DNA of 38,206 nt from an uncultured Bacilli bacterium (GTDB taxonomy: Bacteria; Bacillota_I; Bacilli_A; RF39; UBA660), in assembly GCA_947625215.1 (NCBI GenBank), contig CANQNL010000004.1, positions 1 to 38,206 of the forward strand, read 5' to 3'. Both the position numbers and the translations under genes were made by a program. Positions 6,165 through 15,308 of the stretch are shown here, one piece after another. Position 1 is the first letter of the stretch, and every line of letters begins with the position of its first letter. The notes under the pieces were generated by a model. It searched no databases, was not told the DNA's origin, and worked only from the letters and a program-made list of their open reading frames with translations.

Positions 6165-9100
6165 ATGCTTATTTATTTAATGAGAAATACCGAAATAACT
6201 AGTTTATGTTTACCTTCTACTATCCAGGGTACTTATTGGACTTCCTATAAAGGCCAAAATGGTCATAATGTAAATCTTATAAGCATTGAGGCTAATCAAA
6301 ATCACTGGGTTGCTAAAAGTAATGCTGATGCTATGCTAAGGGCAAATGGAACTATTCAGCCAAGTATTACATTAGAATTATATAACTTATATGAAATAAA
6401 GACGCCTAGGGAAACTATGTATCTTTTCACTATGCCTAATTATGATGAAACATTTAAACTTTATCATATAGAAAACACAAATGAGATAATTATTGGTAAT
6501 TCCTCAAATAACACTATTGTCTATAATAGTAATCTAGTGTCTAGTATTTATGCTAGAATTTCAAAAACAGAGCGTGGCTATAGTATTTTTAATATGGATA
6601 ACCATTTTGGTACCTATGTCAATAAAGTACGTATTTTACAAAAAGATTTAGTCTATGGTGATGTAATTTTTATTATGGGTTTAAAAATCATTTTTATGGG
6701 AGAATACTTTGCTATAAATAATCCAAATAATTCAGTTACTTTAAATAATGCTATTTTCAGTATTTATAATCCCGTTATAGCTGACAAGACAAATATAAAA
6801 GAAGATCCTTATATTCCAATGTACCGTGATGAAGATTATTTTGAAAAATCTCCAAGATTTATTACTCAATTCGAAAAACAAACAGTGAAAATAGATACAC
6901 CGCCAGATAAAAAGGAAGAAAATGAAACTCCAATTTTGTATACTATTGGACCAATGATGACTATGGGAATGGTTTCTATGGTTACTGGATGGACAGCAAT
7001 TAATCGTATAATTGAAGGCGGACGTTTAATAGATGCTATGCCTAGTTTAGTTATGTCTTTTGCTATGGTTATGACTATGGTATTTTGGCCAATTTTATCT
7101 ACACGTTTTCAGCGTAAAATGGATAAAATAAAAGAAGCAGAAAGGCAAAAAAAATATAAAAAATATTTAACAAAGAAAAGTGACGAAATTCAAATTCTTA
7201 TGCGCCAAGAAAAACAGGTTTTAATGGAAAATAATGTCTCATTAGAGGAATGTCAAAATATCATTTTAAATAAAAAACGTAACTTATGGGAAAAAGAAAT
7301 TTATCACAAAGATTTTTTAACAGTTAGATTAGGTACAGGTTCCATAAGGCCAAGCTTAGAAATTGTTTATCCAGAAGAACATTTTTCTTTAACCGAAGAT
7401 AATTTAAAAGAATTAGTAGCTGATACTATTAGCCGAAGAGAATTTATTGATGATGTTCCAGTGCGCCTATCACTAGCTGAAAAAAATCTTTTGGCGCTTA
7501 TTGGCGATAGGGATATAACTAATAAATTCCTAGAAAGTATTTTAATTCAACTTATGACTTTTCATAGTTATCGTGATTTGAAAATTGTATTTTTAACTAA
7601 TGGAAAAACAGATGAGTTTTCTTATTTGAAACTTGCACCATATTTATTTGATAACAATATACCATTTAGGTTTTATGGCGATAATTATGATGATATTAAA
7701 GTGATTTCAAATTATCTTATGCAGATTTTTAATTCGCGAAAATATACTGATGATGGCAAAATTAGAGAAGAAGATTACAAAAGCTTTGATACATATTATC
7801 TTATAATAGTTGATGATTTAGATTTAGTTAGAAAAACTACAATTATTAAAGAAATATTACATTCAAAACAAAATTACGGATTTAGTCTTATTTTAAGAAG
7901 CCACAAACTATCAACTTTACCTAAAGAGTGTTCAACCTTTGTAACTATTAGTGGTGAAAATGGAAAAACGTCAGGAGTATTTGAAAATGAACTTACTTCA
8001 GATAGACAGCAAGCGTTTGCCGCAGATTTAAATGTTCAAAATAGAGTAAGTATGTCAGTATGTATTGAAGCTTTAGCTAAAATTCCACTTCGTATGAATG
8101 ACTCTATCAAAAGTTTACCTAAAACTTTAAGCTTTTTAGAAATGTATGATGCCGGAAAAGTTGAGCAGCTTAATGCTTCATATAGATGGGCCGATAATAA
8201 TCCAACTATAAGTTTAAATGTTCCAATCGGAATAGATGAAAGTGGAGAACTTTTAAAATTGGATTTACACGAAAGGAGCCATGGACCACATGGACTTATA
8301 GCTGGTATGACTGGTAGTGGTAAAAGTGAACTGATCATAACCTACATTCTTTCTTTGGCTGTTAATTTTCATCCGTATGAAGTATCATTTGTTTTAATAG
8401 ATTATAAAGGTGGTGGTTTGGCTGGCGCTTTTGAAAATAGAGAGACTGGAGTTTCACTACCACACCTAGCTGGAACGATTACAAACTTAGATAGTTCTTC
8501 TATTAATAGAGCTTTATCATCTATTAGAAGTGAACTTAGAAGAAGACAAAAATTATTTAATGAAGCCAGGGATAAATTAGGAGAAAGTACAATTGATATA
8601 TATAAATATCAAAAATTTTATCGCGAAGGTTTAGTAGAAAAACCAGTATCGCATTTGTTTATTATTTCTGATGAATTTGCCGAACTTAAAATGCAACAAC
8701 CTGACTTTATGAAAGAGCTTATAAGTACCGCTCGTATTGGTAGATCATTAGGTGTTCATTTAATTTTATCAACGCAAAAACCATCAGGAATTGTCGATGA
8801 TCAGATTTGGAGTAATAGTAAATTTCGTATTTGCTTAAAAGTTCAAGATAAAGCTGATAGTAAAGATATGCTTGGACTTCCAGATGCAGCTTCTTTAGTT
8901 GAACCAGGTAGATTTTATTTGCAGGTAGGTTATAATGAATTATTCGTATTAGGACAATCAGCGTGGTGTTCATCACCATATTATCCAGAGGAAAAGCGAA
9001 GAAAAAAAGTAAATACAGAAGTTAGTTTTATTGATAATATTGGGAATGTTATTAAAAGTACAAATGACCCTAATAGTATAGTGACAGTAAAAGCTAGCGG

Positions 9101-10763
9101 AGAAGAACTTAATAATGTTTTAAAGTATTTAGTGGATATAGCCAAAAAGGACAATATTAAGGTAGATAAATTATGGCTTAATGCACTTGCTAAAGAAATT
9201 TTTGTAGCTGATTTGTATCAAAAATATGAATATAAGGCTACACCATATATCATTAATCCTGTTATTGGAGAATTTGATGATCCAAATAATCAAAGGCAAG
9301 GATTACTAACTCTCCCACTTTCTAAAGATGGTAATACAATTATTTATGGAACTGCGGATAGTGGTAAAGAAGATTTACTTTTAACAATGATTTATAGTAC
9401 TATTACATATCATAGTGCCGAAGAAGTTAATTTTTATATTTTAGATTTTGGTTCAGAACTCTTAAAAACGCTATATGAGGCTCCGCAAGTTGGTGATGTT
9501 GTCTCATCTTCGGAAGAAGAAAAAGTTAATAATTTATTTAAAATGCTTAATTCCATTATCGATACCAGGAAACAAATATTAGCTCAATATAATGGAGATT
9601 TTAAATTATACAATGAAAAAAGTGATACACCACTTTCAAACATTATTGTAGTTATAAATAATTATGAAGCTTTTGCAGAAACTTATGAAGCATGTAATGA
9701 AATGCTTACAGTACTGTCACGTGAATGTGTTAAATATGGTATTATTTTAGTCCTTACAGCTACATCACCAAATACAGTAAGATATAAATTAAGTCAAAAT
9801 TTTAAACAATTAATACCACTTCAGCTTAATGATAATTTAGATTATACCCAGTTGCTAGGAAAAACAAATGGATTATATCCAGCTGAAAATAGAGGGCGCG
9901 GGCTTGTTAAATTAGATAGTATATATGAATTCCAAACGGCTTATATTAAAAAACGTAGTGAACAAATCAAATTTTTGGAAAATGTTTGCCAAGAACTTCG
10001 CGCAAAAGCAAAATTTAAAGCTAGAACTATTCCAGTTCTTCCAGATAAAGTAACTTTAAATTTAGTTTCATCAAGGTTAACTAATTCAATAATTCCACTT
10101 GGCATTTGCAAGGATAATTTAGCCATTGCTACTTATAATTTTAAAGCTAATTATACAACAATGATTAGTTCTATTGATTCAGAATTATTTGCTAGTTTTG
10201 TAAATCCATTACTTAAAGAATTAATTCAGACTGGTAAGGTGATCGTCATTGATGCCTTTAATATAATTAATCCTAGCGATAATATTGAATATTATAGTAA
10301 TCAATTCGATTCTATTGTTCATAAATTAAAATCTTTTACTGATAAATTTACGGAACTTTATGAAAAAAGTAATTATGATAATAAAATTTTAAATCAGTAT
10401 AAAGATATAATTTGTGTAGTTACTGGTGTTGGAACACTTTATAATCGCTTATCACCAGAGGCCAAAAAAAATTTTGAAGCAATGATGAAAAATGGAGTAA
10501 TAACTAAGAAAATTACTTATATTTTTGTGGATACTGCTGATGTATTTAAAGGCTTTGAATATAATGATTGGTATAAAGCTGCAGTTACAAGAAATGGCGG
10601 AATTTGGATTGGTAATGGGCTAGGTGAACAAATGGCTATCAAAGTTTCTAAAATTCCTAGAAGTGCGAAAGATGAAATACTGTCAAGTTATGGTTTTGTT
10701 ATTGACAAAGGTATGGCTAAACATATAAAATTAATAATAGAGGAGGATAAAAATGGAAAATAA
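6165..10763 (+). CDS. essC: Type VII secretion ATPase EssC
   Basis: A 1532-residue membrane ATPase, the motor of T7SSb. In order: an N-terminal region with an FHA-type domain at about 105-180 (IIIGNSSNNTIVY and HFGTYVNKVRI), two membrane segments at about 256-278 and 291-315, then FtsK/SpoIIIE-type domains. The first has an intact Walker A (GMTGSGKS, 714-721, K720) and Walker B (FIISDEFAE, D836-E837). The second has GTADSGKE (1062-1069), where the Ser/Thr after Lys is replaced by Glu, and no good Walker B. The third (about 1270-1532) lacks a P-loop. Only the first is likely to hydrolyse ATP. The start follows GAAGGGG. It heads the secretion operon and overlaps the next gene by 11 nt. Confidence 0.95.
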   Translation: MLIYLMRNTEITSLCLPSTIQGTYWTSYKGQNGHNVNLISIEANQNHWVAKSNADAMLRANGTIQPSITLELYNLYEIKTPRETMYLFTMPNYDETFKLYHIENTNEIIIGNSSNNTIVYNSNLVSSIYARISKTERGYSIFNMDNHFGTYVNKVRILQKDLVYGDVIFIMGLKIIFMGEYFAINNPNNSVTLNNAIFSIYNPVIADKTNIKEDPYIPMYRDEDYFEKSPRFITQFEKQTVKIDTPPDKKEENETPILYTIGPMMTMGMVSMVTGWTAINRIIEGGRLIDAMPSLVMSFAMVMTMVFWPILSTRFQRKMDKIKEAERQKKYKKYLTKKSDEIQILMRQEKQVLMENNVSLEECQNIILNKKRNLWEKEIYHKDFLTVRLGTGSIRPSLEIVYPEEHFSLTEDNLKELVADTISRREFIDDVPVRLSLAEKNLLALIGDRDITNKFLESILIQLMTFHSYRDLKIVFLTNGKTDEFSYLKLAPYLFDNNIPFRFYGDNYDDIKVISNYLMQIFNSRKYTDDGKIREEDYKSFDTYYLIIVDDLDLVRKTTIIKEILHSKQNYGFSLILRSHKLSTLPKECSTFVTISGENGKTSGVFENELTSDRQQAFAADLNVQNRVSMSVCIEALAKIPLRMNDSIKSLPKTLSFLEMYDAGKVEQLNASYRWADNNPTISLNVPIGIDESGELLKLDLHERSHGPHGLIAGMTGSGKSELIITYILSLAVNFHPYEVSFVLIDYKGGGLAGAFENRETGVSLPHLAGTITNLDSSSINRALSSIRSELRRRQKLFNEARDKLGESTIDIYKYQKFYREGLVEKPVSHLFIISDEFAELKMQQPDFMKELISTARIGRSLGVHLILSTQKPSGIVDDQIWSNSKFRICLKVQDKADSKDMLGLPDAASLVEPGRFYLQVGYNELFVLGQSAWCSSPYYPEEKRRKKVNTEVSFIDNIGNVIKSTNDPNSIVTVKASGEELNNVLKYLVDIAKKDNIKVDKLWLNALAKEIFVADLYQKYEYKATPYIINPVIGEFDDPNNQRQGLLTLPLSKDGNTIIYGTADSGKEDLLLTMIYSTITYHSAEEVNFYILDFGSELLKTLYEAPQVGDVVSSSEEEKVNNLFKMLNSIIDTRKQILAQYNGDFKLYNEKSDTPLSNIIVVINNYEAFAETYEACNEMLTVLSRECVKYGIILVLTATSPNTVRYKLSQNFKQLIPLQLNDNLDYTQLLGKTNGLYPAENRGRGLVKLDSIYEFQTAYIKKRSEQIKFLENVCQELRAKAKFKARTIPVLPDKVTLNLVSSRLTNSIIPLGICKDNLAIATYNFKANYTTMISSIDSELFASFVNPLLKELIQTGKVIVIDAFNIINPSDNIEYYSNQFDSIVHKLKSFTDKFTELYEKSNYDNKILNQYKDIICVVTGVGTLYNRLSPEAKKNFEAMMKNGVITKKITYIFVDTADVFKGFEYNDWYKAAVTRNGGIWIGNGLGEQMAIKVSKIPRSAKDEILSSYGFVIDKGMAKHIKLIIEEDKNGK

Positions 10764-11004
10764 AGTACTTGTAGAAATAATGGTTCCAATGCTCGATGAA
10801 GTATATAATGTTTTTATCCCGATCAGCAAAACCGTGGGTAAAGTTACTGAACTTTTAGAAAAAGGAATTATTGAACTTTCTCCATCAACTTTTTTACACA
10901 ATGATAGAATATCATTATATGATGTCAGAGGGAAACAAATAGATCCAAATTTAATTATTAAAGATTCAGAAATTACAAATGGTTCAAGATTAATCATTAT
11001 GTGA
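10753..11004 (+). CDS. esaB: YukD/EsaB ubiquitin-like T7SS protein
   Basis: An 83-residue protein with the ubiquitin-like beta-grasp pattern of YukD/EsaB: VLVEIMVPMLDEVYNVFIP at the N-terminus, a central helix (TVGKVTELLEKGIIEL), then SLYDVRGKQIDPNLIIKDSEI and the final SRLIIM strand. These are small cytoplasmic components of T7SSb needed for secretion; they lack a conjugating diglycine tail, as here. GGAGG overlaps the end of essC and the ATG is 5 nt further on, so translation is coupled to essC. Confidence 0.85.
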   Translation: MENKVLVEIMVPMLDEVYNVFIPISKTVGKVTELLEKGIIELSPSTFLHNDRISLYDVRGKQIDPNLIIKDSEITNGSRLIIM

Positions 11005-11018
11005 AAGGAGGTGCCTAT

Positions 11019-11303
11019 ATGAACGGTATGCATCAAGATGGTGAGGCTTTAAAACAAGATGCTGAAGCAATCAGAGAAGCTGCTGCAAATTATAAAAGCA
11101 AAATTGAAAACTTATATGAAGAAATTAATAATCATGTTAGCGCTTCTGATGAAGGAAAATCTTGGTATGGACCTAAGGCAGGAGAATTTGTAAATGCTGT
11201 TGAAAATTTAAGAGGTGATTTTGAAAAGATTGCTACTTCTTTAGAAGAGGCAGCAGATAATCTTTCAGCTCAAGCAGATGCTTGGAATGCCTTTGAAAGT
11301 TAA
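11019..11303 (+). CDS. WXG100 family secreted protein
   Basis: A 94-residue helical hairpin of the WXG100/ESAT-6 family. The turn carries GKSWYGPKAGEF (W-Y-G at about 47-49), and the second helix ends in a Y/F-rich segment (AWNAF). These proteins are secreted as dimers by EssC and are its allosteric substrates. The start is ATG 11019, after AAAGGAGGTG; a GTG 18 nt upstream sits next to the ribosome binding site and is unlikely. The strong ribosome binding site suggests high expression, as is usual for EsxA-like substrates. Confidence 0.9.
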   Translation: MNGMHQDGEALKQDAEAIREAAANYKSKIENLYEEINNHVSASDEGKSWYGPKAGEFVNAVENLRGDFEKIATSLEEAADNLSAQADAWNAFES

Positions 11304-11323
11304 AATTAAAAGGAGGGATAGCT

Positions 11324-11608
11324 ATGGCAAAATCAGGAATTAATTACAGTGCAGTGGATACTATGGGTTCAAATATTAAGAATATCCAAACTCAAATTTC
11401 TACTATTTTCACTGATGATTTATGTGGCAATGTTGTAAATAATATAGCTGCTCATTATGATGGACAAGCAGCTGAATCATATAAAGCAAAATTCACACAA
11501 TTAGGAAATACAGCTAATGAGGCTATGAATCAGGTAATTACTGAAATGACTGCTAAATTAGAAGAATTTAAATCTGCATATCAAAGTCAAGATGCAAATT
11601 TATCATAG
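11324..11608 (+). CDS. Second WXG100-like secreted protein
   Basis: Also 94 residues and helix-turn-helix in build, but the turn has HYDGQAAESY, so Y-D-G replaces W-x-G. Variants of this kind are common in paired WXG100 proteins. It may form a heterodimer with the protein encoded just upstream or act as a partner of the 761-residue effector. Ribosome binding site AGGAGGG. Twenty nucleotides separate it from the upstream gene. Two hairpins without a T run follow it. Confidence 0.8.
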   Translation: MAKSGINYSAVDTMGSNIKNIQTQISTIFTDDLCGNVVNNIAAHYDGQAAESYKAKFTQLGNTANEAMNQVITEMTAKLEEFKSAYQSQDANLS

Positions 11609-11609
11609 A

Positions 11610-11660
11610 GAAATTACAATATGTAATTTCCTATTAGTGAGGATTCAGTCCTTACTAATA
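11610..11660 (+). promoter_or_regulatory. Two tandem hairpins between WXG100-like and helical-protein genes
   Basis: First stem: GAAATTAC (11610-11617) with GTAATTTC (11623-11630). Second stem: 11 bp perfect at 11633-11643 with 11649-11659 (one G-T pair), extendable by one T-A pair, loop TTCAG. No T run follows, so they are more likely processing or mRNA-stabilising stems than a full terminator. Confidence 0.5.
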
Positions 11661-11688
11661 AGAAATTAACAATAAGGAGACTGATATT

Positions 11689-11967
11689 ATGATAGATGTA
11701 GCTGCCGCTAGGGCAAAAGCCGAAGGATTAAAAAGTGCGGCTTTACAAATTCAATTAATTGTAGCAGCACTTGAAAAAGCTATTGGTTATTTAAAAGAAG
11801 GTGCTACTGCTAATAGAATAAAAATAGAAGTTGCTAAACTAGAAAGTATAAAAAATTCATTAAATTCTAAAGTTTCTACATTAAATTCAGTAGCTGGACA
11901 AATTGTGACAATTGCTAATCAAATAAAAGCTGAAGAAGAAGCTGCAAGACAGGCATTTAATAATTAA
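11689..11967 (+). CDS. Small helical protein, probable T7SS effector partner
   Basis: A 92-residue, almost entirely helical, alanine- and lysine-rich protein (starts MIDVAAARAKAEGLKSAALQ, ends EEEAARQAFNN). It has no W-x-G motif, signal peptide or membrane segment. In T7SSb loci, one or two such small helical proteins (Lap-type, DUF5082/DUF5344/DUF3130) lie directly before an LXG-type effector and bind its N-terminal domain for export. Size and position here, 12 nt before the 761-residue effector gene, fit that role, but I could not assign the family. Ribosome binding site AAGGAGA. Confidence 0.65.
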   Translation: MIDVAAARAKAEGLKSAALQIQLIVAALEKAIGYLKEGATANRIKIEVAKLESIKNSLNSKVSTLNSVAGQIVTIANQIKAEEEAARQAFNN

Positions 11968-11979
11968 AGGAGGGAAATT

Positions 11980-14265
11980 ATGGAAAGCCATTTCTATCCA
12001 GATAAGGTTCAAACAGGGGCAATCATTATTGATAATGTTTCAAGTAAATTACTGGATGCTCAAACTAAAGTTATATCAGCTTCTAGCTTAGATGGTAGAA
12101 TTTTAAGTAGGCTTTCTTTTAATTTTCAGGCCGAAGCATTAGAACTTAGTAATTATAATAATAGTTTAAAAGCTATAAAACAAAATATTCAAAATGTTAT
12201 AAATGACTATAATAAAACAATGGGAAAAACAACAGCTATGGCAGATTCGTTAGGAACAGGATTTGATATTGCTGCTCTTTTTGGAGGACTGGCTTCTTTT
12301 TTTGGTAATCCGCTAGAAGCATTTGATAATGCTGGGAAAACTGTAGCTAATTTTTTTGAAAATGTGACTGATAGTATTTCGTCATTTTTTAAAGATACAG
12401 GGGCTGCCATATTAGATGGTGCTTCTAGTTTATGGGATAGTTTTTCAAAAACTACAGCAGGGAAATATATAATTAATAGTTGGAATGAAAATGTTTTGCC
12501 ACTTTTATCAAGCGCAGGAATGGCAATTTGTGGTCTTGGACAAGGTATAGCTAATGTGGGTGAAGATATTGTTGATTTTGTTGCCATAGCTGGTGGTGCA
12601 GTTGGGACAATACCCGCAGCAATAACTGATGGTGTTAGTTATTTATTTACAGGCGAAGTAGCTGGGGCTATTGATTCAGTTTGGGATGGTGTCCAAGGTT
12701 TTGTTCAAGAGACGTATGTTGATAATGCATTTGAAACTTTTTTTAGTGAAAATGAATTTGGAAAGGCTATGAATGAATTAGCTTATGAACCAATGAAATA
12801 TGGTGAAGTAGGTTATGGAATATCCAACGGAGTAGGTTATTTGGCAGGATTAGTTGGCCTTACACTTTTGACAGCAGGAGTCGGTACAGGAGTATCTACT
12901 GTTGGATCAATGGGGGGGTCTATGACTAAAACAAGTCTTAATTTTGTTGTAAAACAGGCGGCACGGTCAGCTACTAAATATGGAGCTGCTGTAAGTTTTG
13001 CTGCAGGTACTGGTAGTGGTACTGAACAGGCCTGGAATGAAGGTGCAGCAACTTTAGATGGGGCACTTTTTGGAATAGCTAATGGTGCCTGGGAAAGCGC
13101 ACAATGGCTTATTGGTGGAAAGCTTGCTGGACTTGGGTCTAAAGCGATTTTGGCTGATATGGGGTTAGGAGCAGCTGAAGTACCATTTAGAAGTGCTCTT
13201 GAAAATGCATATTCAAAAGAAAGTTTTTTAGAAAGTTTTGAAAATAATGGTGGGTTTGGAGGAATTTTAACTAATATTGGTATTGCCGGCTTATTTGGAG
13301 GATTAGGAGAAGTGTCAAAAATAAAACATTTCTTTGGAAACGATGGTGTAGAAGCTATCAAAAATAATTCTTCAAACCTTGATGATAATTTAGATATAGA
13401 TAGTATGTTTACCATTTTTAATAATAATAATCGTTATGGAGTTAACCAAGGATTATTTACGAATTTGCGACTAGAAGATCCAATAGCATATAATGAAATT
13501 AAAAAAAGACTTATTAATGAATATAATTTTAATTTTCGTGAAATAGAACGCTTTATGTCGACAGTTGATGCAGTTGGTGCTTGTAATTATGCTGCTGAAG
13601 CTAACACAATTGTATCACTATTTAAAGATATGCCAGAAAAATTTGAACAAATTTTTGGCTTCCCACTATATAAACAATTGGCTGATGGTAATTATCACTT
13701 GAATGATACAGATATTTTAGCCGATTTGTATATTTGGGGCAATCTTGATAGTGATCAAGCAATTTTATTTAAGCGAAATGAAATTGGACAAATTGTATTT
13801 GATGATAATGCGATTGATGAGCTTAGACGAGAAATAGGTGACACTACAGGGAGAGTAATTCCACAAAGAGGTGGTGGTATGCCACAAGAATTGATTAATC
13901 CATATTTGCAGGCAAAAGACCCCTCATTATCTTGTACAGTAATTAAAATTGGTTGCAACGATATATTTGAAAACAAAACAGTTTCTGAACTTTCGAACAG
14001 AAAATTAAAAGAATTATTGTTGCAAAAAATAAATGATGGTTATGAACTAGGAATGGGTTCAATTGCAAAAACAAATAAAGTAATTACATATATAGATACG
14101 AATTCTAATGAAAAATATGCTGTTGCTGGAGGTCATTGGATTAAAATTACTAATGTTACAGATGATGGAATTATTGCTAGTAGTTGGGGAAAAAGATGTT
14201 ATGTTAGTTTTGATGATTTAAAAAATAATGCTTTTTTTGACCTTTATTTTACTAAGCTTAATTGA
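11980..14265 (+). CDS. Large T7SS effector with papain-like C-terminal domain
   Basis: A 761-residue protein with polymorphic-toxin build. Residues 1-90 are helical and LXG-like, the presumed export domain. Residues 90-410 are rich in Gly/Ala with hydrophobic stretches (such as VGYLAGLVGLTLLTAGVGTG), like pre-toxin regions that enter membranes. The C-terminal part (about 490-761) holds VGAC535NYAAEAN, then GGH719WIKITNV and SSWGKRCYVS. Cys at a helix start, later His in a strand, and a final (N/S)SWG match papain-fold cysteine peptidases. No signal peptide. It lies within the secretion operon (AAAGGAGGG, 12 nt after the helical protein). Peptidase activity is inference; deamidase or transglutaminase relatives share this fold. 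Confidence 0.7.
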   Translation: MESHFYPDKVQTGAIIIDNVSSKLLDAQTKVISASSLDGRILSRLSFNFQAEALELSNYNNSLKAIKQNIQNVINDYNKTMGKTTAMADSLGTGFDIAALFGGLASFFGNPLEAFDNAGKTVANFFENVTDSISSFFKDTGAAILDGASSLWDSFSKTTAGKYIINSWNENVLPLLSSAGMAICGLGQGIANVGEDIVDFVAIAGGAVGTIPAAITDGVSYLFTGEVAGAIDSVWDGVQGFVQETYVDNAFETFFSENEFGKAMNELAYEPMKYGEVGYGISNGVGYLAGLVGLTLLTAGVGTGVSTVGSMGGSMTKTSLNFVVKQAARSATKYGAAVSFAAGTGSGTEQAWNEGAATLDGALFGIANGAWESAQWLIGGKLAGLGSKAILADMGLGAAEVPFRSALENAYSKESFLESFENNGGFGGILTNIGIAGLFGGLGEVSKIKHFFGNDGVEAIKNNSSNLDDNLDIDSMFTIFNNNNRYGVNQGLFTNLRLEDPIAYNEIKKRLINEYNFNFREIERFMSTVDAVGACNYAAEANTIVSLFKDMPEKFEQIFGFPLYKQLADGNYHLNDTDILADLYIWGNLDSDQAILFKRNEIGQIVFDDNAIDELRREIGDTTGRVIPQRGGGMPQELINPYLQAKDPSLSCTVIKIGCNDIFENKTVSELSNRKLKELLLQKINDGYELGMGSIAKTNKVITYIDTNSNEKYAVAGGHWIKITNVTDDGIIASSWGKRCYVSFDDLKNNAFFDLYFTKLN

Positions 14266-14278
14266 ATAGGAGGACAGT

Positions 14279-14974
14279 ATGAATATAAGAATTATAAGTG
14301 AAGAAGAATTAAATTCCATTATTCCTAATAATATTCAAGGATTTTCGCAAATGGATAAGCCTGAAAAACAACAATATTTAATTTATTATTCTGTATATAG
14401 TTATTTTCTTAATAAATATATGGCTAAAAAAATTAATTTAAAATACTATGATAATTTAATAAATGACAGTGAATATTTATTAAAAAAAAGTAACGAATAT
14501 GATATGGATTTATATCAATTAAAGGCTAACAAGATTTTTAATTATTTCTATATTAGAAATAATATATATATAGAAAGATTAACTAGCGAAGAAAGAAGCA
14601 TATTAAATAGGATAATATCTGGGTCATTAAAGAATGAAGAAATTGACAAATTTATTGAAAGTACATACAAAAAGCTTATTTTTGAAGATAGTTTAAAAAA
14701 TGGGGAATTATGTAATGTATTTTTCGGCCCACAAAACTTATCATTTGCTGCCAAAAATAATTCTTTAGTAATTGGGTTTAACTACGATGAATTTAATGCA
14801 GACAACATAACAGATGAAGAATGGGATAAATTACATAATAATCAATTACAGTTTTTGTATCAGATTTTTGACAAAATAGAAAATGAAAGTAAAAATATAT
14901 TAAATATTCCAGTTAAAATTATTAAATATAATTCATTTAGTTCGGTAAAATTAAATAGTAAAAAGGAGGTATAA
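14279..14974 (+). CDS. Unknown protein after the effector; possible immunity or accessory protein
   Basis: A 231-residue soluble protein I do not recognise. The N-terminal half is helical and rich in Tyr, Lys and Asn (YLIYYSVYSYFLNKYMAKK). The second half has FFGPQNLSFAAKNNSLVIGFNYDEF and a long helix before IPVKIIKYNSF. There is no signal peptide or membrane segment, so it is cytoplasmic. It follows the effector by 13 nt with AGGAGG, and precedes a DUF4176 protein. Position suggests either the effector's immunity protein or a dedicated chaperone. Nothing in the sequence separates these. Confidence 0.75.
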   Translation: MNIRIISEEELNSIIPNNIQGFSQMDKPEKQQYLIYYSVYSYFLNKYMAKKINLKYYDNLINDSEYLLKKSNEYDMDLYQLKANKIFNYFYIRNNIYIERLTSEERSILNRIISGSLKNEEIDKFIESTYKKLIFEDSLKNGELCNVFFGPQNLSFAAKNNSLVIGFNYDEFNADNITDEEWDKLHNNQLQFLYQIFDKIENESKNILNIPVKIIKYNSFSSVKLNSKKEV

Positions 14975-14975
14975 A

Positions 14976-15308
14976 ATGAAAGAAAAATATTTACCAATAG
15001 GAACTGTAGTTACTTTAAAAGGAGCTACAAAAAAAATTATGATAATGGGTTATTGCCCAATGTCTAAAGATAACAAAGTTTTTGATTACAGCGCTTGTAC
15101 ATATCCTGAAGGATTAATTTCTGCGGAAAAAACATTAGCTTTTAATCATAATCAAATAAGTGAAATTAATTTTATGGGAATGGAAAGTGAAGAACAAAAA
15201 GAATTTAGTAATAAAGTTAAAGAAATGTTAAATAATATTGATACTTTAAAAAATGTTAAATTACCAATTGATGAAGCAAATAATAATCAAACACCAGAAA
15301 CATTATAA
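14976..15308 (+). CDS. DUF4176 domain protein of the T7SS locus
   Basis: A 110-residue protein with the DUF4176 pattern: YLPIGTVVTLKGATKKIMIMGYCP at the N-terminus, an acidic/aromatic middle (VFDYSACTYPEG), then FNHNQISEINFMGMES and a C-terminal helix. DUF4176 proteins occur widely in T7SSb and LXG effector loci, but their job is not established. The gene starts one base after the previous stop codon, with AAAAGGAGG inside that gene's end. It is the last gene of the operon: a repeat-borne terminator follows. Confidence 0.8.
   Translation: MKEKYLPIGTVVTLKGATKKIMIMGYCPMSKDNKVFDYSACTYPEGLISAEKTLAFNHNQISEINFMGMESEEQKEFSNKVKEMLNNIDTLKNVKLPIDEANNNQTPETL

Noticed and set aside
12837-13415. A 192-codon antisense open frame inside the effector gene, and similar shorter ones opposite other genes.
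   Set aside because: They lie opposite strongly supported coding regions, lack ribosome binding sites and have unnatural residue composition (runs rich in Pro, Ser and Ala).
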